A stretch of DNA of 64,000 nucleotides. Origin: Halomonas denitrificans. GTDB taxonomy: Bacteria > Pseudomonadota > Gammaproteobacteria > Xanthomonadales > Wenzhouxiangellaceae. The position numbers were made by a program, and so were the translations under genes. Each line of letters begins with the position of its first letter. Position 1 is the stretch's first letter. Below are positions 1 through 8,525 of the stretch, piece by piece. The DNA lies in assembly GCA_019800895.1 (NCBI GenBank), contig JAHVKF010000001.1, forward strand, positions 62,001 through 126,000. Direction: 5' to 3'. A model generated the notes under the pieces. It saw nothing but the letters and a program-made list of their open reading frames with translations. It was not told the DNA's origin and ran no database searches.

Positions 1-484
1 GTTCTGGTCCGCGCCGGATGCGCGCGACCGACTGCGCCCGGTCCAGACCGGCTGGCGGATGTGGCCCGACATGTTCGATTTCGACCGGGACGACACCTCC
101 ATTCCCCGGCACGCGCGACGCTTCGAACCGGGCACCCTGAACACGGCCGGAATCCACGGCCTGGATGCAGCGCTCGGTCTTCTGCTGTCCACTCCGGCGG
201 CCGAGCGTGGCGCTCGACTGCTGGCCGCCACCCGCCGCCTGATCGACGGCCTGGCCGCACTGCCCGGCATCGACGTCCTGACCCCGGGCGACGACCGACG
301 GCGCGCCGGGATCGTGACCTTCCGCTGCACCGGTCGGGACCCTCGCCGGGTGCTTGCAGCACTGCGCGCCGGGTCCGTGGTCGCTGCGCCGCGCTCGGGA
401 GGACTGCGCTTGTCCCCGCACTGGTACACCCCCACGGACCAGATCGATCGCGCGCTCGACGTCATCGAGTCCGCCCTACGCTGA
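1..484 (+). CDS. Class V (PLP) aminotransferase, C-terminal part
   Basis: The gene enters from the left edge and is open in frame 2; about 160 residues are visible, ending in TGA at 482-484. The block RRFEPGTLNTAGIHGLDAAL, with its Glu-Gly-Thr and Asn positions, is the hallmark of class V aminotransferases (cysteine desulfurase, selenocysteine lyase and isopenicillin N epimerase-like). The closing segment GGLRLSPHWYTPTDQID matches their C-terminal small domain. The PLP lysine lies upstream of the window, so the substrate cannot be inferred. A Csd-like or epimerase-like protein is equally possible. The next gene is 148 bp away on the same strand. Confidence 0.8.
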   Translation, partial: FWSAPDARDRLRPVQTGWRMWPDMFDFDRDDTSIPRHARRFEPGTLNTAGIHGLDAALGLLLSTPAAERGARLLAATRRLIDGLAALPGIDVLTPGDDRRRAGIVTFRCTGRDPRRVLAALRAGSVVAAPRSGGLRLSPHWYTPTDQIDRALDVIESALR

Positions 485-632
485 CTTGAGGCACAGCACG
501 TTCCGCACGCGCTCCTGTGCCGAACGTCTCGGACGGGGGCCGTGCCGCTCGTTCAACGCCCCTCTGCTGCTTGACGGGTTCCGGATCGGCGAGTAGTTTC
601 GATCGTTCCCCCCTCCCCCAACGGACACGACC

Positions 633-1229
633 ATGTTCAACAAGAAGGAAGCCCAGGACGGCGCGCCGGAAGCCAGCGCCACGAATCGAAGCGAACCACC
701 GCCGCGCACGGCCGCACCGGCCCGGACCGGCGGCCAGGTCGCGACCATCGGACCGTCGATCCGGATCGACGGCGACCTGCAGGGCGACGAGGATCTCGTC
801 GTCGAGGGCCGCGTCACGGGAACGGTCCAACTTCGCAGCAACACCCTGACCATCGGCTCCCAGGGCGAGGTCAAGGCCCGGGTCTATGCCCATACCATCC
901 TGGTCGAGGGCAAGGTCAACGGCGACCTGTATGCCTCGGAGCGGATCAGCATCCGCGAATCGGCCCGGATCGAGGGCAACATCTACGCGCCCCGGATCAG
1001 CCTCGATGACGGTGCGCGTTTCCGCGGCGCAATCGATATGGACACCGAGACCGAGAGTTTCCGAAAAGCCTTCGGCAATGCCCAGGGCGCCGCCAGCTCG
1101 TCGAAGTCCGCCGCCAGCTCGTCGAAGTCTGCCGGCGAGCCTTCCGGCAACGGCTCCTCGGACCGGTCGTCGAGCAGCGCAGGGTCGACCAAGCCGGCCG
1201 CCGCCAACTCGACCAGTTCCGCGGCCTGA
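633..1229 (+). CDS. Bactofilin family cytoskeletal protein
   Basis: The 198-residue protein has a central region (about residues 45-135) of short repeated beta-strand motifs such as IRIDGDLQGDEDLVVEGRV, KVNGDLYASERISI and ARIEGNIYAPRIS. This is the right-handed beta-helix of bactofilins (DUF583), which self-assemble into membrane-associated filaments and scaffold cell-wall or shape functions. The N-terminus is polar and Pro/Ala rich. The C-terminus is a low-complexity Ser/Lys/Ala tail that includes a 21-bp tandem duplication at 1089-1130, encoding a repeated Ser-Ser-Ser-Lys heptad. ATG at 633 is the only start that keeps the polar N-terminus typical of the family; its Shine-Dalgarno site is weak. 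The neighbouring methyltransferase-like gene follows after 21 bp. Confidence 0.9.
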   Translation: MFNKKEAQDGAPEASATNRSEPPPRTAAPARTGGQVATIGPSIRIDGDLQGDEDLVVEGRVTGTVQLRSNTLTIGSQGEVKARVYAHTILVEGKVNGDLYASERISIRESARIEGNIYAPRISLDDGARFRGAIDMDTETESFRKAFGNAQGAASSSKSAASSSKSAGEPSGNGSSDRSSSSAGSTKPAAANSTSSAA

Positions 1230-1250
1230 CCGGGCCGGCGCGCAGCGGCC

Positions 1251-1865
1251 GTGACGGCAGTGCGAGACGCCATTCCGGTGGATCCGGAAAACGGCTCCAC
1301 CGAGGAGCGACTGCGGCTGCCCCTGCTCAGGGAGCGCCTCGATCGAATCGGCGCCGACCGGGAGCACTGGCTGGACTTCGGGGGAGTCCAGCCGGCCCTG
1401 GTCGATCGCCTGGCCGCCGGGCCGAATCGCCTGGTGGTGGCCCGCCTGTCCCTGAAGTCGCGCGACGACGCCCTGCCCGTGTCCTTCCACCTGCTCGAGC
1501 GATCGCCGGCACCCGAGACCTTCGATGTGCTGCTGGCCTGGGACTGGCTGAATCATTTCGACGCAGCCGACCTCCAGCGCCTGGGCGCACGACTGGCTCG
1601 ACACGCCCGCAGCGGTGCACGCCTGCACGCCCTGATCCATTACGCGAGCAAGGCGATGCCGGCGGCACCGGTCGACTATCGCTTGACCGCTGACGGCGAC
1701 GTTCTCTTCGAGCGGACCGATCCCGGTCCCCGACCGGCGCCGCGCTACAGCCCGAAAGCGCTGGAGAAGGCGATGCCCGACTGGCAGGTCGATCGAACCA
1801 TGCTGCTGAACAACGGCATGCAGGAATTCGTCCTGATGCGACGGGAAACCCGGGCCGGCGACTGA
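1251..1865 (+). CDS. Methyltransferase-like protein of unknown function
   Basis: A 204-residue soluble protein starts at GTG 1251, 21 bp after the bactofilin stop, so the two are probably cotranscribed. The middle segment FDVLLAWDWLNHF, followed by a helix and HALIHYASK, resembles motifs IV-V of class I SAM-dependent methyltransferases, and the C-terminal LLNNGMQEFVLMRR resembles their last strands. The glycine-rich SAM-binding motif I is not recognisable: the matching place reads LDFGGVQPALVDRL. It may be a degenerate or non-catalytic relative. The start is uncertain because no good ribosome binding site precedes the GTG. Function is not known. Confidence 0.65.
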   Translation: MTAVRDAIPVDPENGSTEERLRLPLLRERLDRIGADREHWLDFGGVQPALVDRLAAGPNRLVVARLSLKSRDDALPVSFHLLERSPAPETFDVLLAWDWLNHFDAADLQRLGARLARHARSGARLHALIHYASKAMPAAPVDYRLTADGDVLFERTDPGPRPAPRYSPKALEKAMPDWQVDRTMLLNNGMQEFVLMRRETRAGD

Positions 1866-1976
1866 TCGAGCGCCGGCGGCGAGCCGCCAGCGCCCTCCTC
1901 GGATCGCCGTGGTCGGAGGCCAGGCAAGGCTCGACAACCATGGATGTCTGGTCGCGCCGGGATCGGGGCGGACACG

Positions 1977-2002
1977 AAAAAGGCGCCGGACGGGCCGGCG
2001 CC
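1977..2002 (-). terminator. Rho-independent terminator of hsp20
   Basis: An 8-bp perfect stem (1982-1989 pairs with 1995-2002, loop 1990-1994) reads on the minus strand as a GC-rich hairpin followed by five T. It lies about 70 bp past the stop of the minus-strand hsp20 gene. The convergent plus-strand gene ends at 1865. Confidence 0.8.
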
Positions 2003-2069
2003 CCTGTCGGTCATTCACCGTGCGGAGAGCGAGCGGCGCAACGCCGCGTCGTTCACCGGTCCGGATGGA

Positions 2070-2534
2070 TCAGGCCGCTTCGGAGCGGTCCGACGCGTCC
2101 TCGAGGACCCGGTCGCCACCGCCGATCTCGATCCGGCGCGGCTTCATGCGCTCGGGCAGTTCGCGCCGGAGCTCGATGTGGAGCAGGCCGTTCTCCATCG
2201 TTGCGGTTTCCACGCGGACGTGATCGGCGAGCTGGAAGCGCCGCTCGAAGGAACGATTGGCGATGCCCCGATACAGGAATTCACCGTCCTGCTCGTTCTC
2301 GTCGCTCTTCTTGCCCGAGATCGTGAGCGTGTTCTGTTCGCTGACGATTTCGATGTCGTCCTGCGAGAAGCCGGCCACGGCCATGGTGATCCGATACTGG
2401 TCTTCTCCGCGCGACTCGATGTTGTACGGCGGATAGCCGTTGCCGTCGACGCGCGCAGCGTTGCTGAGCATGTCGGCCAGGCGGTCGAAGCCGATCGCGG
2501 TGCGGTACAGGGGGGTCAGATCGAACGTGTTCAT
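2070..2534 (-). CDS. Hsp20/alpha-crystallin small heat-shock protein (IbpA-like)
   Basis: This ATP-independent holdase binds unfolding proteins and hands them to DnaK/ClpB. The 154-residue protein has a short N-terminal arm (MNTFDLTPLYRTAIGFDRL, as in IbpA/IbpB). An alpha-crystallin domain spans about residues 35-130, with the strand motif YRITMAVAGFSQDDIEI, and the GLLHIELRRELPE block with the family's interface strand follows. The start at 2534 is set by a strong GGAGGA ribosome site; a longer open frame upstream has no family match. A sigma-32-type promoter lies about 100 bp upstream and a terminator follows, so it is probably a single-gene transcript. Confidence 0.95.
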   Translation of the reverse strand: MNTFDLTPLYRTAIGFDRLADMLSNAARVDGNGYPPYNIESRGEDQYRITMAVAGFSQDDIEIVSEQNTLTISGKKSDENEQDGEFLYRGIANRSFERRFQLADHVRVETATMENGLLHIELRRELPERMKPRRIEIGGGDRVLEDASDRSEAA

Positions 2535-2632
2535 GGGTCTATCCTCCAATGAGCAATAGGTTGGTTGTTCCGTCGGAAATCGCCGTGAATCGGCCGATTC
2601 CGGAGGCCCCTGTCGGCGGCCTCGAGAGAAAG

Positions 2633-2658
2633 ATAGGGGCAGTTCGCCCAGGTTCAAG
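2633..2658 (-). promoter_or_regulatory. Sigma-32 (RpoH) heat-shock promoter of hsp20
   Basis: On the minus strand CTTGAA (2658-2653) is followed after exactly 13 bp by CCCCTAT (2639-2633). This fits the RpoH consensus CTTGAA-N13/14-CCCCAT. Initiation about 7 bp downstream would give a leader of roughly 90 nt. That leader holds two possible hairpins (a GAGGCC/GGCCTC pair and the palindrome GAATCGGCCGATTC) before the ribosome site. Confidence 0.8.
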
Positions 2659-2689
2659 TCCGGGATGAATCCCCGGATCCAGTCCGGGT

Positions 2690-3811
2690 TCAGGGCCCCG
2701 GCTGCGTGCCGGAGCGATCGACACCGCATTCGGGACAGCCGGGATCCCGGGGTACGTCGAAGCGGCGCCAGCGCCCTGCCAGCCCCTCGAAGGTCGCGAC
2801 CCAACCGACCGGCAGCGAGGCGGCCGGCGCGCCCGCCCGATCGGCCGTCAGCCACTTGATCGCTTCGAGCGCCTGCATTGCGCCGATGATCCCGGGCAGC
2901 ACCCCGAGCACGCCCGCTTCCGCACAGGACATGGCCGCGGACTCGGCGTCGAGGTCCGGAAACAGGCACCGGTAGCACGCCCCATCGGGAGAGCCGGGGT
3001 GGAACAGGCCGACCTGCCCTTCAAAGCGCTCCACGGCGCCGTAGACCAGCGGCGTGCGCGCCCGGACGCAGGCCCGGTTGACCACGCAGCGGGTCGGAAA
3101 ATTGTCGCTGCCGTCGACCACCAGGTCGTGGGCCGGGACCAGCCGTTCGGCCAGATTCTCGTCGAGCCGTTGGTCGATTGCCGCTAGCTCCACGTCTGGA
3201 TTGAGGGCCGCCAGGCGCTCGCGCGCCGACGCGGCTTTGGCCCGGCCCAGGCCGGCCTCGTCGTGGATGACCTGGCGCTGGAGGTTGCTGCGCTCGACCC
3301 GGTCGTCATCGACCAGGGTCAGTCGTCCAACGCCGGCGGCGGCCAGGTACATGGCCGCCGGCGACCCCAGGCCCCCGCAGCCCACCAGCAGCACGCGCGA
3401 GCGCTTCAGCGCGAGCTGCCCGGCTTCGCCGAAGCTCGGCAGCGCCAGGTGCCGCTGGTAGCGCTCGCGTTCGCGCAGCGAGAGTTCGGAGTCGGGCACG
3501 TCGACCGGCAACGCGTGTCGTCGCCACGCCTCGAACCCGCCTTCGACATCGGCGGCATCGATCCCGGCGGCTCGAAGCGCATCGGCGCCGGCGCGCGAAC
3601 GCCGTCCGCTACCGCAGATCAGCACGGCCCGCTGCGCGCCTGGGGCGGCTCCAGCGAGCAGTTCCTCGACCGTTCGATGCTCCGCGCCGCTCGGGGTACC
3701 GAGCAGCCATTCATCGCGGCGACGGATGTCGACGAGCCGGATCGCGCCATCGACGAAGGCCCGGCGCGCCTCGCTCGGCGTCAGGCGGTCCTTGCGCTCC
3801 GGTCCGGCCAT
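2690..3811 (-). CDS. moeB: Rhodanese-MoeB/ThiF fusion (sulfur-carrier adenylyltransferase)
   Basis: An E1-like enzyme that adenylates the C-terminal glycine of a ThiS/MoaD-type sulfur carrier. The 373 residues hold an N-terminal rhodanese domain (about 8-105) with active-site Cys66 in LICGSGRRSR. The ThiF/MoeB domain (about 110-373) has the ATP loop GCGGLGSPAA (144-153), catalytic-loop Cys296 and two zinc CxxC pairs (279/282 and 359/362). ATG 3811 shares one base with the der stop (TGATG), implying translational coupling. The rhodanese precedes the E1 domain, the reverse of eukaryotic MOCS3/Uba4. No carrier gene is in the window, so molybdopterin, thiamine or tRNA thiolation cannot be separated. 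Confidence 0.9.
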   Translation of the reverse strand: MAGPERKDRLTPSEARRAFVDGAIRLVDIRRRDEWLLGTPSGAEHRTVEELLAGAAPGAQRAVLICGSGRRSRAGADALRAAGIDAADVEGGFEAWRRHALPVDVPDSELSLRERERYQRHLALPSFGEAGQLALKRSRVLLVGCGGLGSPAAMYLAAAGVGRLTLVDDDRVERSNLQRQVIHDEAGLGRAKAASARERLAALNPDVELAAIDQRLDENLAERLVPAHDLVVDGSDNFPTRCVVNRACVRARTPLVYGAVERFEGQVGLFHPGSPDGACYRCLFPDLDAESAAMSCAEAGVLGVLPGIIGAMQALEAIKWLTADRAGAPAASLPVGWVATFEGLAGRWRRFDVPRDPGCPECGVDRSGTQPGP

Positions 3812-5214
3812 CAGCGTTTGCGCTTGCGGATCCGTTGCCTGCGCTTGACCTGCCTCGGGGTCAGCGTGTTCTTGCGTCCCGCGTACGGGTTCACGGAATC
3901 CCTGAAGATCAGCTGGATCGGTACGCCGACCAGCTCGAAACGGTCGCGGAACCGGTTGACCAGGTAGCGACGGTAGGCCGGCTGCACGTGTTCGGTCCGG
4001 TTGCCGTGGATGACGATGCGGGTCGGGAAATTGCCGCCCGCGTGGGCGAATCGGAGCTTCGGCGCGAATCGCTGGACTACCGGCGGGGCGTGCGCCTCGA
4101 CCGCCTGTTCCAGCGTTCGCGAAAGCGCCCCGGATCCCGGGCTCTGGCACGCAGCACGATAGACGGTCTGGACCGCGTCGAGCAGCTCGCCGATGCCGCT
4201 GCCGTGGAGCGCGGAAAGAATCACCACGGGCGCCCATGAAACGAATTTCAGGTCGTCCGCGGCGTCCTTCAGGATCTCGTTGCGGGCCTTCTCGTCGAGG
4301 CCGTCCCACTTGTTGAATACCACCACCAGCCCGCGCCCCGCCTCGACCACGTGCCCGGCCAGGCGTGCGTCCTGGTCGGTGATCCCCTCGGTCGCATCGA
4401 CCAGCAGGCAGACCACGTCCGCCTGTTCCATGGCCTGAAGCGCCTTCAGCGTACTCAGCGATTCGACCGCTTCGTGCTGGGAACGTCGGCGGCGGATTCC
4501 GGCCGTGTCGACCAGGTCGTAGGACCAGCCGTCCCGCTCCAGGCCCGCGCGAACCGGATCGCGGGTCGTGCCGGGCCGGTTCGCGGTGACCGCACGTTCC
4601 TCACCGAGCAGCCGGTTGAGCAGCGTCGACTTGCCGACGTTGGGCCGGCCGATCAGGGCCAGGCGGATTCGATCGCCGTCGGCACGGTCGACCGCATCGT
4701 CGGCGGGTACGGGCGGAAGCGCTTCGACGATGTCGCCGGCCAGGGCGTCCAGGCCTCGCCGGTGAGCGGCAGCGATCGGAACCAGGCCCGGCAGCCCGAG
4801 GGCGGCCACCTCGGCCAGCGCCCCATCGAGGTCGATTCCGTCGGTCTTGTTCACGGCCACGCGGACCGGCTTGTCCAGGCGCCGGAGCGCCGAAGCGATC
4901 TCGAAGTCCTCGCCGCCGACCGGTGCCCGGCCGTCGACCACGAAGACCACGACGTCGGCTTCGTCGAGGGCGGCGCGAGTCTGGGCCTGGGCGCGCTGGT
5001 TCAGGCCGTCCCCATCCGGGTCCAGTCCGCCCGTGTCGACCAGCAGCACCTCGCGTCCGTCGAGGCGGGCGCGTCCGTAGATGCGATCGCGTGTCACGCC
5101 GGGTTGATCGGCGACCAGCGCGTCGCGCGTCCGGGTCAAGGCATTGAACAACGTCGACTTGCCGACGTTCGGCCGGCCGGCAATGACGACGACGGGAAGT
5201 CGCGACTCGGTCAT
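3811..5214 (-). CDS. der: Ribosome biogenesis GTPase Der (EngA)
   Basis: An essential double GTPase for 50S subunit assembly. The 467-residue length is normal for the family. G domain 1 has GRPNVGKS at residues 13-20, with DTGG and NKTD downstream. G domain 2 repeats GRPNVGKS, with DTAG and NKWD. A C-terminal KH-like domain ends in a very basic tail (RRQRIRKRKR). ATG 5214 is the natural start because VVIAGRPNVGKS follows directly. It sits 23 bp downstream of bamB in the conserved bamB-der arrangement. Confidence 0.98.
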   Translation of the reverse strand: MTESRLPVVVIAGRPNVGKSTLFNALTRTRDALVADQPGVTRDRIYGRARLDGREVLLVDTGGLDPDGDGLNQRAQAQTRAALDEADVVVFVVDGRAPVGGEDFEIASALRRLDKPVRVAVNKTDGIDLDGALAEVAALGLPGLVPIAAAHRRGLDALAGDIVEALPPVPADDAVDRADGDRIRLALIGRPNVGKSTLLNRLLGEERAVTANRPGTTRDPVRAGLERDGWSYDLVDTAGIRRRRSQHEAVESLSTLKALQAMEQADVVCLLVDATEGITDQDARLAGHVVEAGRGLVVVFNKWDGLDEKARNEILKDAADDLKFVSWAPVVILSALHGSGIGELLDAVQTVYRAACQSPGSGALSRTLEQAVEAHAPPVVQRFAPKLRFAHAGGNFPTRIVIHGNRTEHVQPAYRRYLVNRFRDRFELVGVPIQLIFRDSVNPYAGRKNTLTPRQVKRRQRIRKRKR

Positions 5215-5237
5215 GGGTCGCCCTCGGGGGCGGTGGA

Positions 5238-6398
5238 TCAGCCCGTTCCGCCGGCGCGCCAGGCCGACAGCCGGCCGTCGCGGTCCAGCAGGTACAGCGT
5301 GGTACCGATGACCAGCGGAGCGCTGGCCGGGCGGTCCTTGGACGCGCGCACCCGTGCCGCGAATTCTCCGGTCTCGGCGTCGAGCCAGTGGAGATGGCCG
5401 GAACGGTCGGCCACCACCACGAACCCGCCCTGGAAGGTCGGCCGGGTCAGGTGGCGCCGCAGCAACTGCTCGTTCTGCCAGACGGTCGCGCCACTGAGTC
5501 GGTCGACCATCCACACCGTGTCGTCCGACGCGGTCGTGGCAAGGCGGGTGCGCGACACGGCCAGTCCCGAGTGCGACGCGATGTCCTTGACCCACTGGAT
5601 CCGACCGGACTCCAGCGCCAGGGATGCCATCCGGCCGTGCTGGGTGACCGCATACAGGTCGCCGCCCACGACGGCCATCGGCCCGTCGATGTCGGACAGG
5701 CGCTCCAGCTCGGAACGGCCTTCCGGGATGCTGACCCGCTGTTCCCACAGCAGCGCCCCGTCGGCGATGCGCAGGGCGGCCACCGTGCCGTCGTCGTAGC
5801 CGACGAACACCTGGCCGGCGCGCAGCAGCGGGTCGGAGTTTCCGCGCAGGGTCAACAGCGGCACGCTTCGGTCGTAGATCCAGTCACGGCGACCGGAGTC
5901 CACGGCCAGCCCGAACACGCGACCGTCGATGCACCGGGCGACGACGGTCTCGTCGCGCAGCACCGGCATGGCCAGGACCTCGGACGACAGCTGCGCACGC
6001 CACTGGATGGCTCCGGTCGCCCGGTCGAGCAGCGCGACCTGGCCGCCGACGGTGCCGATCAGCACCCGCTGACCGAAGACCGACGGTCCGGCGGCGATCT
6101 CGAGCCCCGTATCGAAACGGCGAAGCACGTCGCCGCGATCGGCATCGACCACGGTGATTCGCCCTTCGTGGTCGGCGACCCACAGTTCGCCGTCGATGAA
6201 GAACGGCTTGATGTTCGGCGCCGATCGGTCGAGCCCGGCCCCCGTGTCGGTTTCCCAGAGGCGCTCGACCGCCAGGCGCTGGTCGAACTCGACCAGCTCC
6301 ATCGGTTCGCGCGCCTCGTCCTTCTTTCCGAACCCGCTGCAGCCGGCGGTCAGCAGTACGAGCGAGACGAGTCCCGCGATTCGCAGCAGCTGGATCAC
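5238..6398 (-). CDS. bamB: Outer membrane assembly lipoprotein BamB
   Basis: A beta-propeller lipoprotein of the BAM complex that helps insert outer-membrane proteins. The 386-residue sequence has a lipoprotein signal peptide with lipobox LTAGC (Cys20). It is followed by PQQ-like propeller repeats with recurring patterns such as WRAQLSSEVLAMP, GYDDGTVAAL and GHLHWLDAETG. The start is GTG at 6398, overlapping the yfgM stop by 4 nt (GTGA) and preceded by GGAGG at good spacing. Both neighbours match the usual yfgM-bamB-der order. Confidence 0.96.
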   Translation of the reverse strand: MIQLLRIAGLVSLVLLTAGCSGFGKKDEAREPMELVEFDQRLAVERLWETDTGAGLDRSAPNIKPFFIDGELWVADHEGRITVVDADRGDVLRRFDTGLEIAAGPSVFGQRVLIGTVGGQVALLDRATGAIQWRAQLSSEVLAMPVLRDETVVARCIDGRVFGLAVDSGRRDWIYDRSVPLLTLRGNSDPLLRAGQVFVGYDDGTVAALRIADGALLWEQRVSIPEGRSELERLSDIDGPMAVVGGDLYAVTQHGRMASLALESGRIQWVKDIASHSGLAVSRTRLATTASDDTVWMVDRLSGATVWQNEQLLRRHLTRPTFQGGFVVVADRSGHLHWLDAETGEFAARVRASKDRPASAPLVIGTTLYLLDRDGRLSAWRAGGTG

Positions 6399-7051
6399 GA
6401 CGCCTCCGGGGTGCCGGTGCGTGACCGGAGCGCGTCGAGCTTGACCTCGACCAGGCGCGCGCTGTTGCCCTCTCCCCGGAGCTGATCGGCCGCGCCGGCA
6501 TAGGCTTCGATCGCCTCGTCGGCTCGACCCAGCCCGGCAAGGAGGTCGCCACGGACTTCGAGCCACAGCGACTCGAAGCCGGTCGGGGCATCGCCGTCGA
6601 GCAGCGCCAGGCCCTGTTCGCCCTGGCCCTGCGCCGCATGCAGTCGCGCCAGTCGCAGCCGGATCAGCGGCTCGAGCGCGCTCTCGGCATTGCGATCCAG
6701 AAGTGCCTGGTAGCGCTGCTGCGCAGCAGCGACCTCACCGGCCTCCACCTCCGCGGCCGCCAGCAGCATCGCCGCGAGGTCGGCGTAGGTATGTCCCTCG
6801 ACCGCGTTCTGCATCTCGGCGAACTGGTCCTGCGCCGCAGCGAGGCGATCCTCTTCGAGTTCCAGCTGGATCGCGGTGTAGTACTCGCTGGCCAGCAGGT
6901 CGCGCGAGTCCTGGTAAGCGATCCACTGGCGCCAGCCGAAGATCCCGGCGAGCGCAAGGCCGACCCCGATCATCAGGGACGCCCCGTTCTCTCGCAGCCA
7001 GCCGCGTACGCGTTCGCTTTGTTCGTGTTCGTCGTAGAGTTCAACCGCCAT
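6395..7051 (-). CDS. yfgM: YfgM family membrane-anchored TPR protein
   Basis: A 218-residue protein with the family start MAVELYDEHEQSERVRGWLRE, one transmembrane helix (about residues 24-42, SLMIGVGLALAGIFGWRQW) and a periplasmic TPR domain. E. coli YfgM is an ancillary SecYEG subunit linked to periplasmic chaperones, and here it likewise sits directly before bamB. The acidic motif near the N-terminus and the length match the family (about 206 residues). It overlaps bamB by 4 nt, so the two are cotranslated. Confidence 0.93.
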   Translation of the reverse strand: MAVELYDEHEQSERVRGWLRENGASLMIGVGLALAGIFGWRQWIAYQDSRDLLASEYYTAIQLELEEDRLAAAQDQFAEMQNAVEGHTYADLAAMLLAAAEVEAGEVAAAQQRYQALLDRNAESALEPLIRLRLARLHAAQGQGEQGLALLDGDAPTGFESLWLEVRGDLLAGLGRADEAIEAYAGAADQLRGEGNSARLVEVKLDALRSRTGTPEAS

Positions 7052-7124
7052 GATGGATTTCCAGCGTAGTCGTTTGAGGAGTCGGGCATCGGTGCCGTCG
7101 CCCGGCCCGGTCTGATGACCGGCA

Positions 7125-7151
7125 ATGATAAATCAGTCTGCGCCGCAGCAA
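7125..7151 (-). promoter_or_regulatory. Candidate internal promoter before yfgM
   Basis: The 164-bp gap between hisS and yfgM is the largest inside this gene string and has an unusually AT-rich patch. On the minus strand TTGCTG (7151-7146) and TATCAT (7130-7125) are 15 bp apart, shorter than the ideal 17. It may allow yfgM-bamB-der-moeB to be transcribed apart from hisS. Support is weak. Confidence 0.3.
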
Positions 7152-7215
7152 CCCGCGAATCCGGCCAGGGCTTCGCGGCAAGCCGCCGTGACGACCCCGC
7201 GCCGACGGCGCCGGG

Positions 7216-8484
7216 TCAGGCCGCCTCGAACCGCTCGCGCAGTGCCGCGGCGAGTCGGTCCCTGGGAACGCTCTGCTGGGGCGCGTCGCCGCGAAGGTCC
7301 TTGACCGTGACCTCGCCGGCGGCGAGCTCCCCTTCGCCGAGAACCAGCGCAACGGCCGCTCCCGAGCGATCGGCCCGCTTGAACTGGGCCTTGAAACTGC
7401 CGCCCTGGAGGTCGGTCAGCAAGCGGATGTCCGGCCAGGCATCGCGCAGCGATTCGGCAAGGCCCAGACGATGTTCGGCCGCTTCGCTGCTGACGAGATA
7501 CGCATGCGGCGCGCGGCCGAAGCGTCGACCGGAGGCTTCGACCAGGGCGAGGAGCCGTTCCATGCCCAGCGCGAAGCCGATCCCGGGCGTCGGACGTCCC
7601 CCCTGGATCTCGATCAGGTCGTCGTAGCGGCCGCCGGCGCACACGGTGCCCTGGGCGCCCAGTGCATCGGTGGTCCACTCGAACACGGTGCGGCCGTAGT
7701 AATCGAGGCCGCGGACCAGGCCCGGGTTGTGCGTCCACGCGATTCCGAGCGCGCCGAGCATGCCGGTCACGGCTTCGAAATGCGCCGCCGCCTCGTCGCC
7801 GAGATGATCGTGCAGGCGCGGTGCGTCGGCAAGCAGCGCCTGGGTGTCCGGGTTCTTGCTGTCGAGAATGCGCAGTGGATTGCTTTCGAGACGGCGCTGG
7901 CTGTCGGGGTCGAGACGATCGGCCAGCGGGCGCAGGAAATCGACCAGGGCGTTCCGGTACCGCTGGCGGTCGTCGCGATCCCCCAGGCTGTTGATTTCGA
8001 GCGTCAGCTGGTCGTCGACGCCGAGATCGGTCCACAGCCGGGTCGCCATGGCGATCAGTTCGGCGTCCACCTCCGGGGTCGCCACACCGAACACTTCGAC
8101 ACCGGTCTGATGGAACTGGCGTTGCCGGCCCTTCTGCGGCCGCTCGTGCCGGAACATCGGACCGGTGTACCAGACCTTCAGCCCCGGCGGGTTGAGCAGA
8201 CCGTGCTGCAGCGCGGCCCGGACCACCCCCGCGGTGCCTTCGGGACGCAGGCAGAGGCTCTCGCCGTTGCGGTCGTCGAAGGCGTACATCTCCTTCTCGA
8301 CCACGTCGGTGCCCTGCCCGATCGCGCGAGTGAACAATTCGGTCTTCTCGACCAGCGGGATCCGGATTTCGGTGTACCCGTAGGCATTCAGTCGATCGGC
8401 CAGCCGCGCTTCCAGCCATTGCCAGCCGGCAATGTCGGCCGGAAGGATATCGTGCATGCCCCGAACGGCTTGCAGGGTATTCAT
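7216..8484 (-). CDS. hisS: Histidyl-tRNA synthetase
   Basis: A class II synthetase that charges tRNA-His. The 422-residue length matches bacterial HisRS. The start [21 protein letters not shown] is diagnostic. Class II motif 2 ([21 protein letters not shown]), the HisRS-specific signature [15 protein letters not shown] and motif 3 ([14 protein letters not shown]) are all present, followed by the anticodon-binding domain. It lies 41 bp downstream of rodZ. In many gammaproteobacteria ispG sits between these two genes, but it is absent here. Confidence 0.98.
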   Translation of the reverse strand: MNTLQAVRGMHDILPADIAGWQWLEARLADRLNAYGYTEIRIPLVEKTELFTRAIGQGTDVVEKEMYAFDDRNGESLCLRPEGTAGVVRAALQHGLLNPPGLKVWYTGPMFRHERPQKGRQRQFHQTGVEVFGVATPEVDAELIAMATRLWTDLGVDDQLTLEINSLGDRDDRQRYRNALVDFLRPLADRLDPDSQRRLESNPLRILDSKNPDTQALLADAPRLHDHLGDEAAAHFEAVTGMLGALGIAWTHNPGLVRGLDYYGRTVFEWTTDALGAQGTVCAGGRYDDLIEIQGGRPTPGIGFALGMERLLALVEASGRRFGRAPHAYLVSSEAAEHRLGLAESLRDAWPDIRLLTDLQGGSFKAQFKRADRSGAAVALVLGEGELAAGEVTVKDLRGDAPQQSVPRDRLAAALRERFEAA

Positions 8485-8525
8485 CGGGAAATCTCCATGG
8501 TCGCCGCCCGCGAGCGGCGGGATGG

